From contig NZ_JAVIWI010000001.1 in assembly GCF_034314085.1 (NCBI RefSeq), positions 3,658,001-3,722,000 on the forward strand: a stretch of 64,000 nt of DNA. Direction: 5' to 3'. The position numbers and the translations under genes are program-made. The notes under the pieces were generated by a model that had not been told where the DNA came from, did not search any database, and was given only the letters and a program-made list of their open reading frames with translations. The number at the start of each line of letters is the position of its first letter. Positions within the stretch are counted from its first letter, which is position 1. The DNA comes from Undibacterium sp. 5I1. Its GTDB lineage: Bacteria; Pseudomonadota; Gammaproteobacteria; Burkholderiales; Burkholderiaceae_D. This document shows, piece after piece, positions 56,291-64,000 of the stretch.

Positions 56291-56382
56291 TACATATACT
56301 CCCCTAAAAATTAAACGAAATAGGCTGATTGTCCAGTAATTATATGGACAATAAAAATATACCTATGACAGTATATTTTTTA
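56291..56382 (+). repeat. ATACTCCCC/GAGTAT intergenic element, copy 7
   Basis: ACATATACTCCCC, spacer, a perfect ATTGTCCA...TGGACAAT hairpin (same stem as copy 4 with a different loop), then AAAAATATACCTATGACAGTATATTTT. It lies 15 bp after the mutarotase gene and before the M16 peptidase gene. Confidence 0.7.
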
Positions 56383-56544
56383 TGGGTCGTTGGCTGAATG
56401 GTAGTTTTAACCAGATAAATTTGTTTTGCGGTAAATGGAATTAAATTTGCCCGCAGCGTTCTAACCAGTAATTGTTAAAGCGAGCCTCTAAACTCACGCA
56501 GCAAAATACCCCGTTATTTGATGAAGTGCCCACAAGGATTATCG

Positions 56545-59397
56545 ATGTCGATTCTGTCCCCTGTATTTGAGTCATCCGCAGTTAAGTTGACTGTAGTTAC
56601 ATCAACGGCTCCAGCACATGTTTTTTCCAGCAATCTAAAGTCAGCCCGGCAACGCATGCATAAAACTATGGCAAGTGGCATGCTGGTGTCTGGTCTGGTG
56701 CTGACCTTGAGCTTACTGTTCTCGCCGAAAACTAATGCGGCTGACCTTGTAGCTAACTTGCCAAAAGGCGTCAGCCAGATTACTAGCGTAGAAGGGATTA
56801 CTGAATACCGTTTGCCAAACGGTTTAAAAGTATTGCTGATGCCAGATGCATCCAAGCCAACCATCACCGTCAATTTGACTTATCTGGTGGGATCGCGTTT
56901 TGAGAATTATGGCGAAACCGGCATGGCACATTTGTTAGAGCACATGATGTTTAAGGGCACACCCAATAATCCAAAAATTACTGAACAATTTAACCAGCGC
57001 GGCATGCGCATGAACGGTACCACCTCGCTAGACCGCACCAATTATTACGAGCTGTTCCAGGCCAGTGACGATAATCTGAAGTGGGCTTTACAGATGGAAG
57101 CGGATCGTATGGTGCATTCCAATATCGCCAAAAAAGATTTGGATTCAGAAATGACCGTGGTACGCAATGAGTTTGAAGGTGATGAAAATTCTCCTAGCGG
57201 CGTAATGATGAAGCGCATGCAAAGCGTCGCCTTTGACTGGCACAATTATGGCAACGCTACTATCGGCAACCGCAGCGATATTGAGAACGTTAAGATAGAA
57301 AATCTGCAAGCGTTTTACCATCAATATTACCAGCCCGATAATGCAGTCTTGTTAGTCGCCGGTAAATTTGATCAGACCAAAACTCTGCAATGGATTGCTA
57401 CGGATTTTGGCAAAATCGCCAAGCCGACACGAGTGCTGCCAACGTTCTGGACGGTGGAGCCAACGCAGGATGGCGAGCGTAATTTTGTAGTCAGGCGCAA
57501 AGGCGATATCCAACTGGTGATGGTGGCATATAAGACACCAGCTAACTTACATCCGGACAGTGATCCGCTTGGCTTTGCGGGCGATATTTTGACCGACTCA
57601 CCTAATGGTCGGTTGCACAAACAACTGGTAGAAACAGGCAAGGTCGTCCAGGTATTTTCTAGCGATCTGGGTAGCGTGGCTCCAGGTCTTAAAATCATTG
57701 GTGCCGTGGTAAAAAAAGACGCGTCTATTGATGCAGCTAAAGATGCTTTACTAGCAGGGATAGAGGATTTTAAAGCGAACCCTCCCACCAAAGAAGAGAT
57801 GGACAGAGTCAAACTCGACACTGCCAACGAGTATGAAAAAATCTTGAATAATCACGAGTCTATTGGCATCAGCATGTCGGAATATATTGCTCTGGGTGAC
57901 TGGCGATATTTGTTTAAGGACAGAGATAATAGCCAGCTAGTCACAGCAGAGCAAGTCACTGCCGCAGTCAAACGTTATTTTGTCCGTGACAACCGCACCA
58001 TTGGCATGTTTATTCCCGAAGACGCACCGCAACGCGCAGAGATCAGCGCTGCACCAAGCATGGCTGATGTCATGAAGGACTTTAAACCTAAGGCCGATAC
58101 TTTAAGCGCAGAAGTATTTGATTCCACGCCAGCCAATATCGACAAGCGCACACAGCATGCCACCATCGGCGGTTTACATCTTGCGTTATTGCCTAAGAAA
58201 ACTCGCGGTGAAACGGTCAACGTTTCGTTGAGTTTGCATTGGGGTGATGAGAAAAGTTTATTCGATAAAAAAACCGTTGCCGCATTCACTCGCGGTTTGC
58301 TTACTGCGGGTACCAGCAAATATAGCCGCGCGCAGTTGGCGGATGAAATGGCAAAACTTAAAATTACTGGCAATGCGTTTTCTTACCAGACCACCAAGGC
58401 GAATTTACCCGCTGCCATCGCATTGATGGCGCATGTACTGCGTGAACCAAGCTTCCCCGCCAGTGAATTTACACAAGCGCGCGAGTCGTTGATTGTAGGA
58501 GTAGAGGGGAGTCGTAACGAGCCATCAACTGTCGCCAACCAGGCATTGGCACAGCATTTTAACCGCTACCCCAAAGGCGATATTCGCGCCAGCCAAACCA
58601 TAGACGAATCACTTGCGAGTGCCCGCAAGCTGAGTCTGGAAGAGATAAAAGCCTATTACACACAGTTTTACGGTGCCTCCAAAGGCGAGTTAGCGATTGT
58701 CGGCGATATGGATGTAGAGAGCACCAAACAAGCGGTGACAACTGCCTTTGCCGGTTGGAAAAGTGCCGCACCCTACGCACGTCTGGTCGATTACCAAGAG
58801 ATTATTCCCGCAATACGTCAGACCTTTAATACGCCAGACAAAGAGAACGGCTATTTTGTAAGCCGGATGAATCTAGCTTTGCGTCAAGACGATAGCGATT
58901 ACCCGGCACTCAGCCTGGCAAATTACATCTTCGGTGCAGGCTCGGGATTGAACTCACGACTGATGGACCGGATTCGCCAAAAAGACGGTTTATCTTATGG
59001 CGGTGGCTCTGATTTATCTGCCGGTGATTTTGATCCGGTTGGTAGTTTTAGCATCAGCGCCACTGCGGCACCGCAAAATTTAATCAAACTAGAAGCCGCC
59101 ATCAAAGAAGAATTACAGCGTGCACTGAGCCAGGGATTTACGCAGGAGGAATTAAGCCGCGCCAAGTCCGGCTTGCTACAACAACGCGCACAAAACCGTA
59201 CTAGCGATGCGGCCATCGCTGGCGGCTGGGCTTACGATTTATATCTGAACCGTACCTGGGCATGGAGCCAGGCGCTGGACGATAAAATCAAGGCGGTGAC
59301 TCTGGAGCAAATGAATGCCGCGTTTAAAAAATATATAGACCCGGCAAAGATGAGCACCTTTATTGCCGGTGACGAGGCTAAGGCAAAGGCGAAGTAA
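56545..59397 (+). CDS. M16-family (pitrilysin/insulinase-type) zinc peptidase
   Basis: Start ATG 56545, 6 bp after AAGGA; 950 residues. A long N-terminal segment with a hydrophobic stretch (LVSGLVLTLSLLFSPKTNAAD) directs it to the periplasm. The inverted zinc motif HLLEHMMFKGT is at about residue 129, and the third ligand Glu lies in the RNEFEGDENSPSG stretch. A second, inactive M16 half follows (from about 570; THATIGGLHLALLPKKT). The size is that of two-domain M16 proteases that degrade small proteins and peptides. A strong terminator follows. Confidence 0.92.
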   Translation: MSILSPVFESSAVKLTVVTSTAPAHVFSSNLKSARQRMHKTMASGMLVSGLVLTLSLLFSPKTNAADLVANLPKGVSQITSVEGITEYRLPNGLKVLLMPDASKPTITVNLTYLVGSRFENYGETGMAHLLEHMMFKGTPNNPKITEQFNQRGMRMNGTTSLDRTNYYELFQASDDNLKWALQMEADRMVHSNIAKKDLDSEMTVVRNEFEGDENSPSGVMMKRMQSVAFDWHNYGNATIGNRSDIENVKIENLQAFYHQYYQPDNAVLLVAGKFDQTKTLQWIATDFGKIAKPTRVLPTFWTVEPTQDGERNFVVRRKGDIQLVMVAYKTPANLHPDSDPLGFAGDILTDSPNGRLHKQLVETGKVVQVFSSDLGSVAPGLKIIGAVVKKDASIDAAKDALLAGIEDFKANPPTKEEMDRVKLDTANEYEKILNNHESIGISMSEYIALGDWRYLFKDRDNSQLVTAEQVTAAVKRYFVRDNRTIGMFIPEDAPQRAEISAAPSMADVMKDFKPKADTLSAEVFDSTPANIDKRTQHATIGGLHLALLPKKTRGETVNVSLSLHWGDEKSLFDKKTVAAFTRGLLTAGTSKYSRAQLADEMAKLKITGNAFSYQTTKANLPAAIALMAHVLREPSFPASEFTQARESLIVGVEGSRNEPSTVANQALAQHFNRYPKGDIRASQTIDESLASARKLSLEEIKAYYTQFYGASKGELAIVGDMDVESTKQAVTTAFAGWKSAAPYARLVDYQEIIPAIRQTFNTPDKENGYFVSRMNLALRQDDSDYPALSLANYIFGAGSGLNSRLMDRIRQKDGLSYGGGSDLSAGDFDPVGSFSISATAAPQNLIKLEAAIKEELQRALSQGFTQEELSRAKSGLLQQRAQNRTSDAAIAGGWAYDLYLNRTWAWSQALDDKIKAVTLEQMNAAFKKYIDPAKMSTFIAGDEAKAKAK

Positions 59398-59425
59398 TTT
59401 CCTAAAAACTCTTGAGTAACGAGTG

Positions 59426-59456
59426 AAAAAAGCCAGGCGGTAAGCCTGGCTTTTTT
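59426..59456 (+). terminator. rho-independent terminator of the M16 peptidase gene
   Basis: AAAAAAGCCAGGC and GCCTGGCTTTTTT pair around a 6-base loop, with six T, about 30 bp after the stop. Confidence 0.85.
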
Positions 59457-59538
59457 ATTATTTAGTGCGCTCTCACTTTTTATCGCAGGCGAAGATATTC
59501 ACTCAAAATCAATGTTTAAATAAAACCACTGCTACAAA

Positions 59539-60585
59539 TCATTTTTTTACATTTCCCAGTTTGAATAATCTTGTAGATCCTTCTTCCAGTGTCAGAAATT
59601 CATTTCTTACTATTTTTTTCTGACCTAGCACTGAATATAAATCTTTTACAGGCCGATCAATACTCTCATTGGTTAACTGAAAAGTTCCAAAATGTATCCC
59701 GATACTTTGTTTTGCCCCTAGATCTACATGCGCTTGTACGGCTTCCTCTGGATCCATATGGATCTGCTTCATAAACCATCTTGGTTCATATGCGCCAATG
59801 GGCAGAAATGCGATGTCTGGTGAGCCAAAGTGCTCTCGTATCGCTTTGAAATGAGGGGAGTACGCGGTGTCACCTCCAAAATACACAGTATGTCCGTTAA
59901 AGGAAATGACATAACTTCCCCATAAGCTTTGATTTTTATCAAATAGCCAGCGATTTGAAAAATGCTCCGCTGGTGCCAAACTCAGTTTCACATTCTGCGT
60001 CGTCTCCACACTCTGCCACCAGTCAAGCTCGACAACCTGTTGTATTCCATTTTCTTCCAGTAGTTTTTTATTCCCGAGAGGGACAATAAACATTGGGTGG
60101 AAAGTAGTATTTAATTGTTTGAGCGTCTCTACATCTAAATGATCATAATGATTGTGGCTGATGACAACGATATCAATCTTCGGTAAATCAGAAAAAGCGA
60201 TGCCGGGTTGTCGATGTCTCTTTGGGCCAATCCAGCTAAATGGACTGACACGTTCTGCCCAAACAGGATCCGTCAATACATTAAAGTGTTCAGTTTGAAT
60301 CAGTACCGTCGCATGATTTACAAAGGTAATGGCTACCTCGTCCTTACCCAGATTGCTATGGAGATTAAGAGCCTGAGCATTTTTAACCGAGTCTGGCCAG
60401 CTTTCAAAATCAAACGAAAACAGTAACTTGAAGCCGTCCCAAAGTCCGTTACCTTTTGGATTGTCAGGATTAAAGAAGCTGGTGCCATCATAGTGATCGG
60501 ACTTGGGATAGCTTTGTACGGAAGAGCATCCCAGAACCTGGAGCAAAACAATTCCTAGAATAAAACGTATGAAAATCAGAGGCAT
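59539..60585 (-). CDS. MBL-fold lipoprotein, NAPE-PLD/UlaG-like
   Basis: The protein has 348 residues. A lipobox (LLQVLGC, Cys at about residue 20) is followed by the MBL domain: FVNHATVLIQTEHFNVLTDPVWAERVSPFSWIGPKRHRQPGI, DIVVISHNHYDHLDVETL (zinc site), NRWLFDKNQSLWGSYVI and VYFGGDTAYSPHFKAI, then HMDPEEAVQAHVDLGAKQSIGIHFGTF. This is the NAPE-PLD-type layout of MBL hydrolases. It is the last gene of the three-gene operon beginning with the oxidoreductase. Confidence 0.88.
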   Translation of the reverse strand: MPLIFIRFILGIVLLQVLGCSSVQSYPKSDHYDGTSFFNPDNPKGNGLWDGFKLLFSFDFESWPDSVKNAQALNLHSNLGKDEVAITFVNHATVLIQTEHFNVLTDPVWAERVSPFSWIGPKRHRQPGIAFSDLPKIDIVVISHNHYDHLDVETLKQLNTTFHPMFIVPLGNKKLLEENGIQQVVELDWWQSVETTQNVKLSLAPAEHFSNRWLFDKNQSLWGSYVISFNGHTVYFGGDTAYSPHFKAIREHFGSPDIAFLPIGAYEPRWFMKQIHMDPEEAVQAHVDLGAKQSIGIHFGTFQLTNESIDRPVKDLYSVLGQKKIVRNEFLTLEEGSTRLFKLGNVKK

Positions 60586-60675
60586 TTTTTTGACATTTCC
60601 AGAAAATAACTAGTGTGTATTGAATACATTTTTCTTTAAAGTTTTGATGTTACTACGGCTTGTCTTTTACTCTCA

Positions 60676-61425
60676 TTACGACCTCATCAGCCCTGCCCAA
60701 GTTAAACTTGCCCATGCCAGAAGGTAGCCTATCGTCATAGCACTAAACCCCACAAAAGCTGACTGTCCCAGAAACCGGTCAGCGAGCAGGCCAAAGGCGG
60801 GTATGAATTGCTGGGCGTGTACGCCGAGAAAGTGCGATGGCCGGATATCTTTATAAAAATGCCATCCAACGATTGGCAGCCCCATACCCTGTGGAGGCTG
60901 ATTCCCCCCGAGAAGAAAGCCGCTCACCGTGGCAAGCACAAAGGTCAGTACCAAACCAACCGTAATCCCGATCAGCGTTACCGACGCCGTCGAATTGCCA
61001 TTGTGAGTCCAGATCACCCAGGCCAGTATCGCTTGCGATGCCGTCAGGCATACGGCGAACAATCCCATCAGAGCAGACATGACCGTATGGAATGAGTCCG
61101 AGGTATTGTAGTGAGATGCTTCTCCCATGATGGCTTGGAGGGTGATGTATCCCACTTCAAAGGAAGAGGTACCGACAATTAATATAGCGATCCAGTTGAG
61201 TGAGGGGTTGGCTTCTGAGCTCACTCCGGAAATCAACATCAGCCATGCGGTAGTGATGGCAAATAATGCCGTTGCCGCCATGAATTTCATTGGTTTTACC
61301 CACACACCGACCTCACGAATTGTCCTCGAATCTAGCTTCGACCAGATATACGTGGGTACCATCGCAAGTACCATGATTAAGCCATAAATAATCAGTGTCT
61401 TATGCGCTGTATTGAGTGAAGCCAT
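60676..61425 (-). CDS. multi-pass membrane protein, unknown function
   Basis: The protein has 249 residues with seven or so membrane helices (HKTLIIYGLIMVLAMVPTYIW, PMKFMAATALFAITTAWLMLI, LNWIAILIVGTSSFEVGYITL and others). Polar residues inside helices include Glu in SFEVGYI and His in SFHTVM. The arrangement is conserved-looking but I do not recognise it. It is the middle gene of the operon, 73 bp after the oxidoreductase gene and 90 bp before the MBL lipoprotein gene. Confidence 0.7.
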   Translation of the reverse strand: MASLNTAHKTLIIYGLIMVLAMVPTYIWSKLDSRTIREVGVWVKPMKFMAATALFAITTAWLMLISGVSSEANPSLNWIAILIVGTSSFEVGYITLQAIMGEASHYNTSDSFHTVMSALMGLFAVCLTASQAILAWVIWTHNGNSTASVTLIGITVGLVLTFVLATVSGFLLGGNQPPQGMGLPIVGWHFYKDIRPSHFLGVHAQQFIPAFGLLADRFLGQSAFVGFSAMTIGYLLAWASLTWAGLMRS

Positions 61426-61498
61426 AGAACTGCTCCCTTCTTAGAATTCTGAGTTTATTAGCTGCGATAGTTTTAAATATTCTGCGAATAACTGTCTC

Positions 61499-62617
61499 TC
61501 AGAGAGAGATCACTATTTTGCTAGCGGACACACCACTTCTTTGCATATCCAGGCCTGCCTGTATATGTTCTAGACCTTTGCCGATCACATGCGGTGCTGG
61601 TGCCGCAAGGAATTTTCCTGCTGCTAATGCTTGCGGTAAGAAATCGACATAGACAATCTTACTCACCTCGTTTGCAATCAACGAGCTGCCAAAGACCGCC
61701 TTCGTCCGGATGCCTCTAAAGCGCGACTTCAGTAGCATCGAGATCACGAAACCGATGAGTTTGGGTAATTGACGGAAAAACTGTAGTCGCAGGTTGGAGT
61801 CTTTTTTCATCTTCTGAAAACTGACCGGAAACGTCGCCATAGAGATAAACTTATTCCCCTTGCATGCGTGAATAATATCCAGACACGCGTCCATAGAACC
61901 TGCTCCAATGGCTAAGGCACCTGCAGTAGTTTTGCCATTGAAAGCGTTGATGATATCGGTGATGACAGTTGTACTTTTATAGTCAAAGACTTGGCTAGCG
62001 CCGAGTTTTCTGACGTAATCAAAATTGTGGGGCGAGGCAGTAGTGATCACTTCGTAGCCAGCAGCAACCGCGAGCTGAATAGCATTACTTCCTACACTGG
62101 TTGAGCCTCCCCAAACGAGTAGCGTTTTTGCTGTTCGTTTGGGAGTCACCGAGGGATGTTGTAGCGCCAGCTGGTCTTTTTCAAACAGAGCGCAGGCGGC
62201 AGTCGATAGTCCTAAAGGAAGCACTGCAGCATCTTCGTAGGACATTTCCTCAGGGATTGGTGATGTCATGTGTTCGAGGACGATGGTGTATGTCTGAAAA
62301 GCGCCTTCCGCCGCACTGTTTCGCTTTGGATCGCTTCCAACCGCATGAGCCAGCACGCGCTGACCCGGTTGGAAGCGGGTCACGTTTTTGCCCACCTCAA
62401 CTACCTCTCCCGCTAAATCTGAGCCGAGAATAAACGGATATCTGATCCAGGAAAATACTAACTCGCCTGCACTTTGGAGTATCCAATCCAACGGATTGAT
62501 GGCGATAGCCCGGTTCTTGACAACAATTTCGTTGTCTTTCGGTGGAGTGTACGGTGCAGGCTTTACATCAAGATTAGCTCGTTTCGTTGATATCCACGCA
62601 GCGGTATTTGTCGTCAT
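61499..62617 (-). CDS. zinc-binding-dehydrogenase-like MDR oxidoreductase
   Basis: Start ATG 62617, GAGAG 7 bp upstream; 372 residues. GroES-like domain (NRAIAINPLDWILQSAGEL, YPFILGSDLAGEVVEVGKNVTRFQPGQRV) then a Rossmann domain with LLVWGGSTSVGSNAIQLAVAAGYEVI. The structural zinc Cys cluster is absent, as in quinone-oxidoreductase and enoyl-reductase-type MDR proteins. It would reduce a carbonyl or double bond with NAD(P)H. It faces the AraC gene across a 150-bp gap and is likely its target. Confidence 0.88.
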   Translation of the reverse strand: MTTNTAAWISTKRANLDVKPAPYTPPKDNEIVVKNRAIAINPLDWILQSAGELVFSWIRYPFILGSDLAGEVVEVGKNVTRFQPGQRVLAHAVGSDPKRNSAAEGAFQTYTIVLEHMTSPIPEEMSYEDAAVLPLGLSTAACALFEKDQLALQHPSVTPKRTAKTLLVWGGSTSVGSNAIQLAVAAGYEVITTASPHNFDYVRKLGASQVFDYKSTTVITDIINAFNGKTTAGALAIGAGSMDACLDIIHACKGNKFISMATFPVSFQKMKKDSNLRLQFFRQLPKLIGFVISMLLKSRFRGIRTKAVFGSSLIANEVSKIVYVDFLPQALAAGKFLAAPAPHVIGKGLEHIQAGLDMQRSGVSASKIVISL

Positions 62618-62766
62618 TTGAAACTCTCTGTGATTAATAGCGGTATCAGCCTGCATCAGTCTATGCCGGGCTGCATAGGGCTTTGATAGACAAATGATAG
62701 ATGCTTGTCTTAAGACGATCCATGCTCTATAGTCTGAGTTATCTTTTCAATCGTCCGGGAATGACC

Positions 62767-63699
62767 ATGGATCCGCTCTCTGATGTTCTATCTTTGCTCA
62801 AGCCACGCAGCTATATGTTCCGTGGACTGGATGCGGGCGGACAATGGTCGATACGGATTCCGGAACAGCAAGGTATCAAGTGTTATGCCGTACTTTCCGG
62901 ACAGTGCACGCTGAGTGTTGAAGGCGTCGCGGAATCGATACCTCTCAAGCAGGGTGACTGCGTTTTATTACCGAAGGGGTATGCGGTTCGTCTTTGCAGT
63001 GATCCTAACTTGCTACCGGTTGATGCAGGAGAGGTGTTCCCCCTTGTACCTGAAGGCGATACTGTTACCGTTAATGGCGGAGGCGATTGCTACGGCTGGG
63101 GAGGGTTTTTCGAATTTACGGGTAGGCACGCTGGCCTGCTATTAGGAGCTTTGCCAGCAATCATCCACATACGAAAAGAGTCAGACAAAGAAGCACTACG
63201 CGGTTCGATAGAACAGATCATGCGGGAGCTAAGAGAGCCGCAACCGGGTGGCTTTTTGATTGCGCAACATCTTGCACACCTGATGCTGGTGCAGGCGCTG
63301 CGACTCTTCCTTGCTGAAGGATCGGAAGGATCGAGTGGCGGTGTGGGATGGCTTTATGCATTAACCGACAAGCAGATCAGCGCTGCTATCAACGAGATGC
63401 ATCGCCATCCGGCGCATAAATGGACCATACAAAGTCTGGCGGATCGCGTGCATATGTCCCGGTCGACCTTCGCGCTGAGATTTAAAAAGACAGTAGGCGA
63501 GTCGCCAATGGAGTATCTGACGCGATGGAGAATGCTACTTGCCGGAGATCGGTTACTGAATTCGAACGACTCGATCGCGGTAATTGCTCCCTCACTCGGC
63601 TATGAATCTGAGAGCGCGTTCAGCACCGCTTTCAAGCGTGTCATGCAATGCTCCCCTCGGGACTACAGCCGTAGTCAAAATATGAACAGCGGCATCTGA
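62767..63699 (+). CDS. AraC-family transcriptional regulator
   Basis: Start ATG 62767, 6 bp after GGGA; 310 residues. The N-terminal cupin_6-type domain (MDPLSDVLSLLKPRSYMFRGLDAGG, VLSGQCTLSVEGV) is the AraC_binding-type sensor of the subgroup next to oxidoreductases. The HTH pair covers about 205-305: WTIQSLADRVHMSRSTFALRFKKTVGESPMEYLTRWRMLLAG, then AVIAPSLGYESESAFSTAFKRV. It is divergent from the MDR operon. Confidence 0.92.
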   Translation: MDPLSDVLSLLKPRSYMFRGLDAGGQWSIRIPEQQGIKCYAVLSGQCTLSVEGVAESIPLKQGDCVLLPKGYAVRLCSDPNLLPVDAGEVFPLVPEGDTVTVNGGGDCYGWGGFFEFTGRHAGLLLGALPAIIHIRKESDKEALRGSIEQIMRELREPQPGGFLIAQHLAHLMLVQALRLFLAEGSEGSSGGVGWLYALTDKQISAAINEMHRHPAHKWTIQSLADRVHMSRSTFALRFKKTVGESPMEYLTRWRMLLAGDRLLNSNDSIAVIAPSLGYESESAFSTAFKRVMQCSPRDYSRSQNMNSGI

Positions 63700-63739
63700 G
63701 CCGCTTCCGAATGCCTGGACACTCAGCAATAAAATAATC

Positions 63740-64000
63740 TCATCGATGCGGATGAACATGAGTATGTCCTACCAGTGAATATTTCTCTTTTTTGATGTCT
63801 ACCGGTACCACATGTACATTGCCATGCCGAACCCCGGTTTGTGAAATGATGGCATCAGCGCAGGCGCGCACCTCGGCCATTTTTCCTTTCAGCACGACGG
63901 TTTCTAAACAATTGTCATGATCCAGATGGATGTGCTGCGAGGCGATAGCAATATCGTGGTGCTCATGTTGCATGTGGGTTAGCCGATTGGCTAACTGGCG
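63740..64000 (-). CDS. nikR: nickel-responsive regulator NikR, C-terminal part (partial)
   Basis: The frame continues to the right edge of the window (RQLANRLTHMQHEHHDIAIAS...), so only the metal-binding domain (about 86 residues) is present. The high-affinity nickel ligands His, His, His and Cys appear in EHHDIAIAS, SQHIHLDHDNCLE. It represses nickel uptake in response to Ni(II). The ribbon-helix-helix part lies outside the window. The C-terminal tail is His-rich (GHTHVHPHR). Confidence 0.88.
   Translation of the reverse strand, partial: RQLANRLTHMQHEHHDIAIASQHIHLDHDNCLETVVLKGKMAEVRACADAIISQTGVRHGNVHVVPVDIKKEKYSLVGHTHVHPHR

Noticed and set aside
1..64000. CRISPR array, rRNA or tRNA gene, prophage, replication origin
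   Set aside because: I looked for regularly spaced repeats, tRNA-like and rRNA-like segments, phage structural genes and DnaA-box clusters and found none I could support.

Overview
The window reads as chromosomal DNA of a betaproteobacterium, most likely Burkholderiales and close to Oxalobacteraceae (an Undibacterium- or Herminiimonas-like organism). This rests on the style of the proteins (a GTP-type PEP carboxykinase, CreBCD, a MASE1-PAS-GGDEF-EAL protein, secreted LigE, methyl-accepting chemotaxis proteins), the moderate GC content and the genome organisation. The taxon is an inference; no rRNA or tRNA gene is visible to anchor it.

Layout. 1-6.7 kb: start of a 7TMR-DISM-type receptor, a MITE, a LysR regulator, two small membrane proteins, a chemotaxis receptor broken by a homopolymer frameshift, and pckG. 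7-9.4 kb: a D-2-hydroxyacid dehydrogenase, then a decayed integron (intI stub, attI, one cassette with a clear attC). 9.5-19.1 kb: an M28 peptidase, a metallo-beta-lactamase-fold hydrolase, a second chemotaxis receptor, a two-gene hotdog thioesterase operon and a TetR / ABC1-kinase / DUF2867 operon. 19.5-24.9 kb: an orphan GspF/PilC-like protein, creB-creC, a creD with an in-frame amber stop, and a small membrane protein. 25-28.9 kb: a second M28 peptidase, a CsoR-type repressor, then a second decayed integron in the opposite orientation with two cassettes and a fragment of an M28 peptidase gene. 29-43.3 kb: ordinary chromosomal genes, including a FemAB/CelD-like acyltransferase, a DUF2807 lipoprotein, an Lnt-like protein, LigE, an acyltransferase with a LytS/LytT-type two-component pair, a ricin-type lectin and a DyP peroxidase. 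43.3-50.6 kb: a defence island with an HTH regulator, type III restriction-modification genes, a structured-RNA candidate, a decayed helicase remnant and a HEPN/MNT toxin-antitoxin pair. 50.9-64 kb: HDOD and GGDEF-EAL signalling proteins, a mutarotase, an M16 peptidase, a small operon (oxidoreductase, membrane protein, MBL lipoprotein) facing an AraC regulator, and the start-truncated end of nikR.

Systems worth attention: (i) a family of roughly 90-bp intergenic elements (seven copies) with ATACTCCCC/GAGTAT arms and a central hairpin whose stem covaries between copies; (ii) a MITE family with CCCAGATTTTCCATT terminal inverted repeats and 5-bp target duplications (three copies); (iii) two facing, decayed integron platforms sharing an inverted attI of about 135 bp, one with an intact LexA-box-like site; (iv) a type III R-M locus whose promoter carries four GTTACGT sites next to a divergent HTH gene; (v) a winged-helix/MNT antitoxin whose start codon lies inside a perfect 15-bp inverted repeat. 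Three genes (an MCP, creD and a restriction-helicase-like remnant) carry single lesions or decay.
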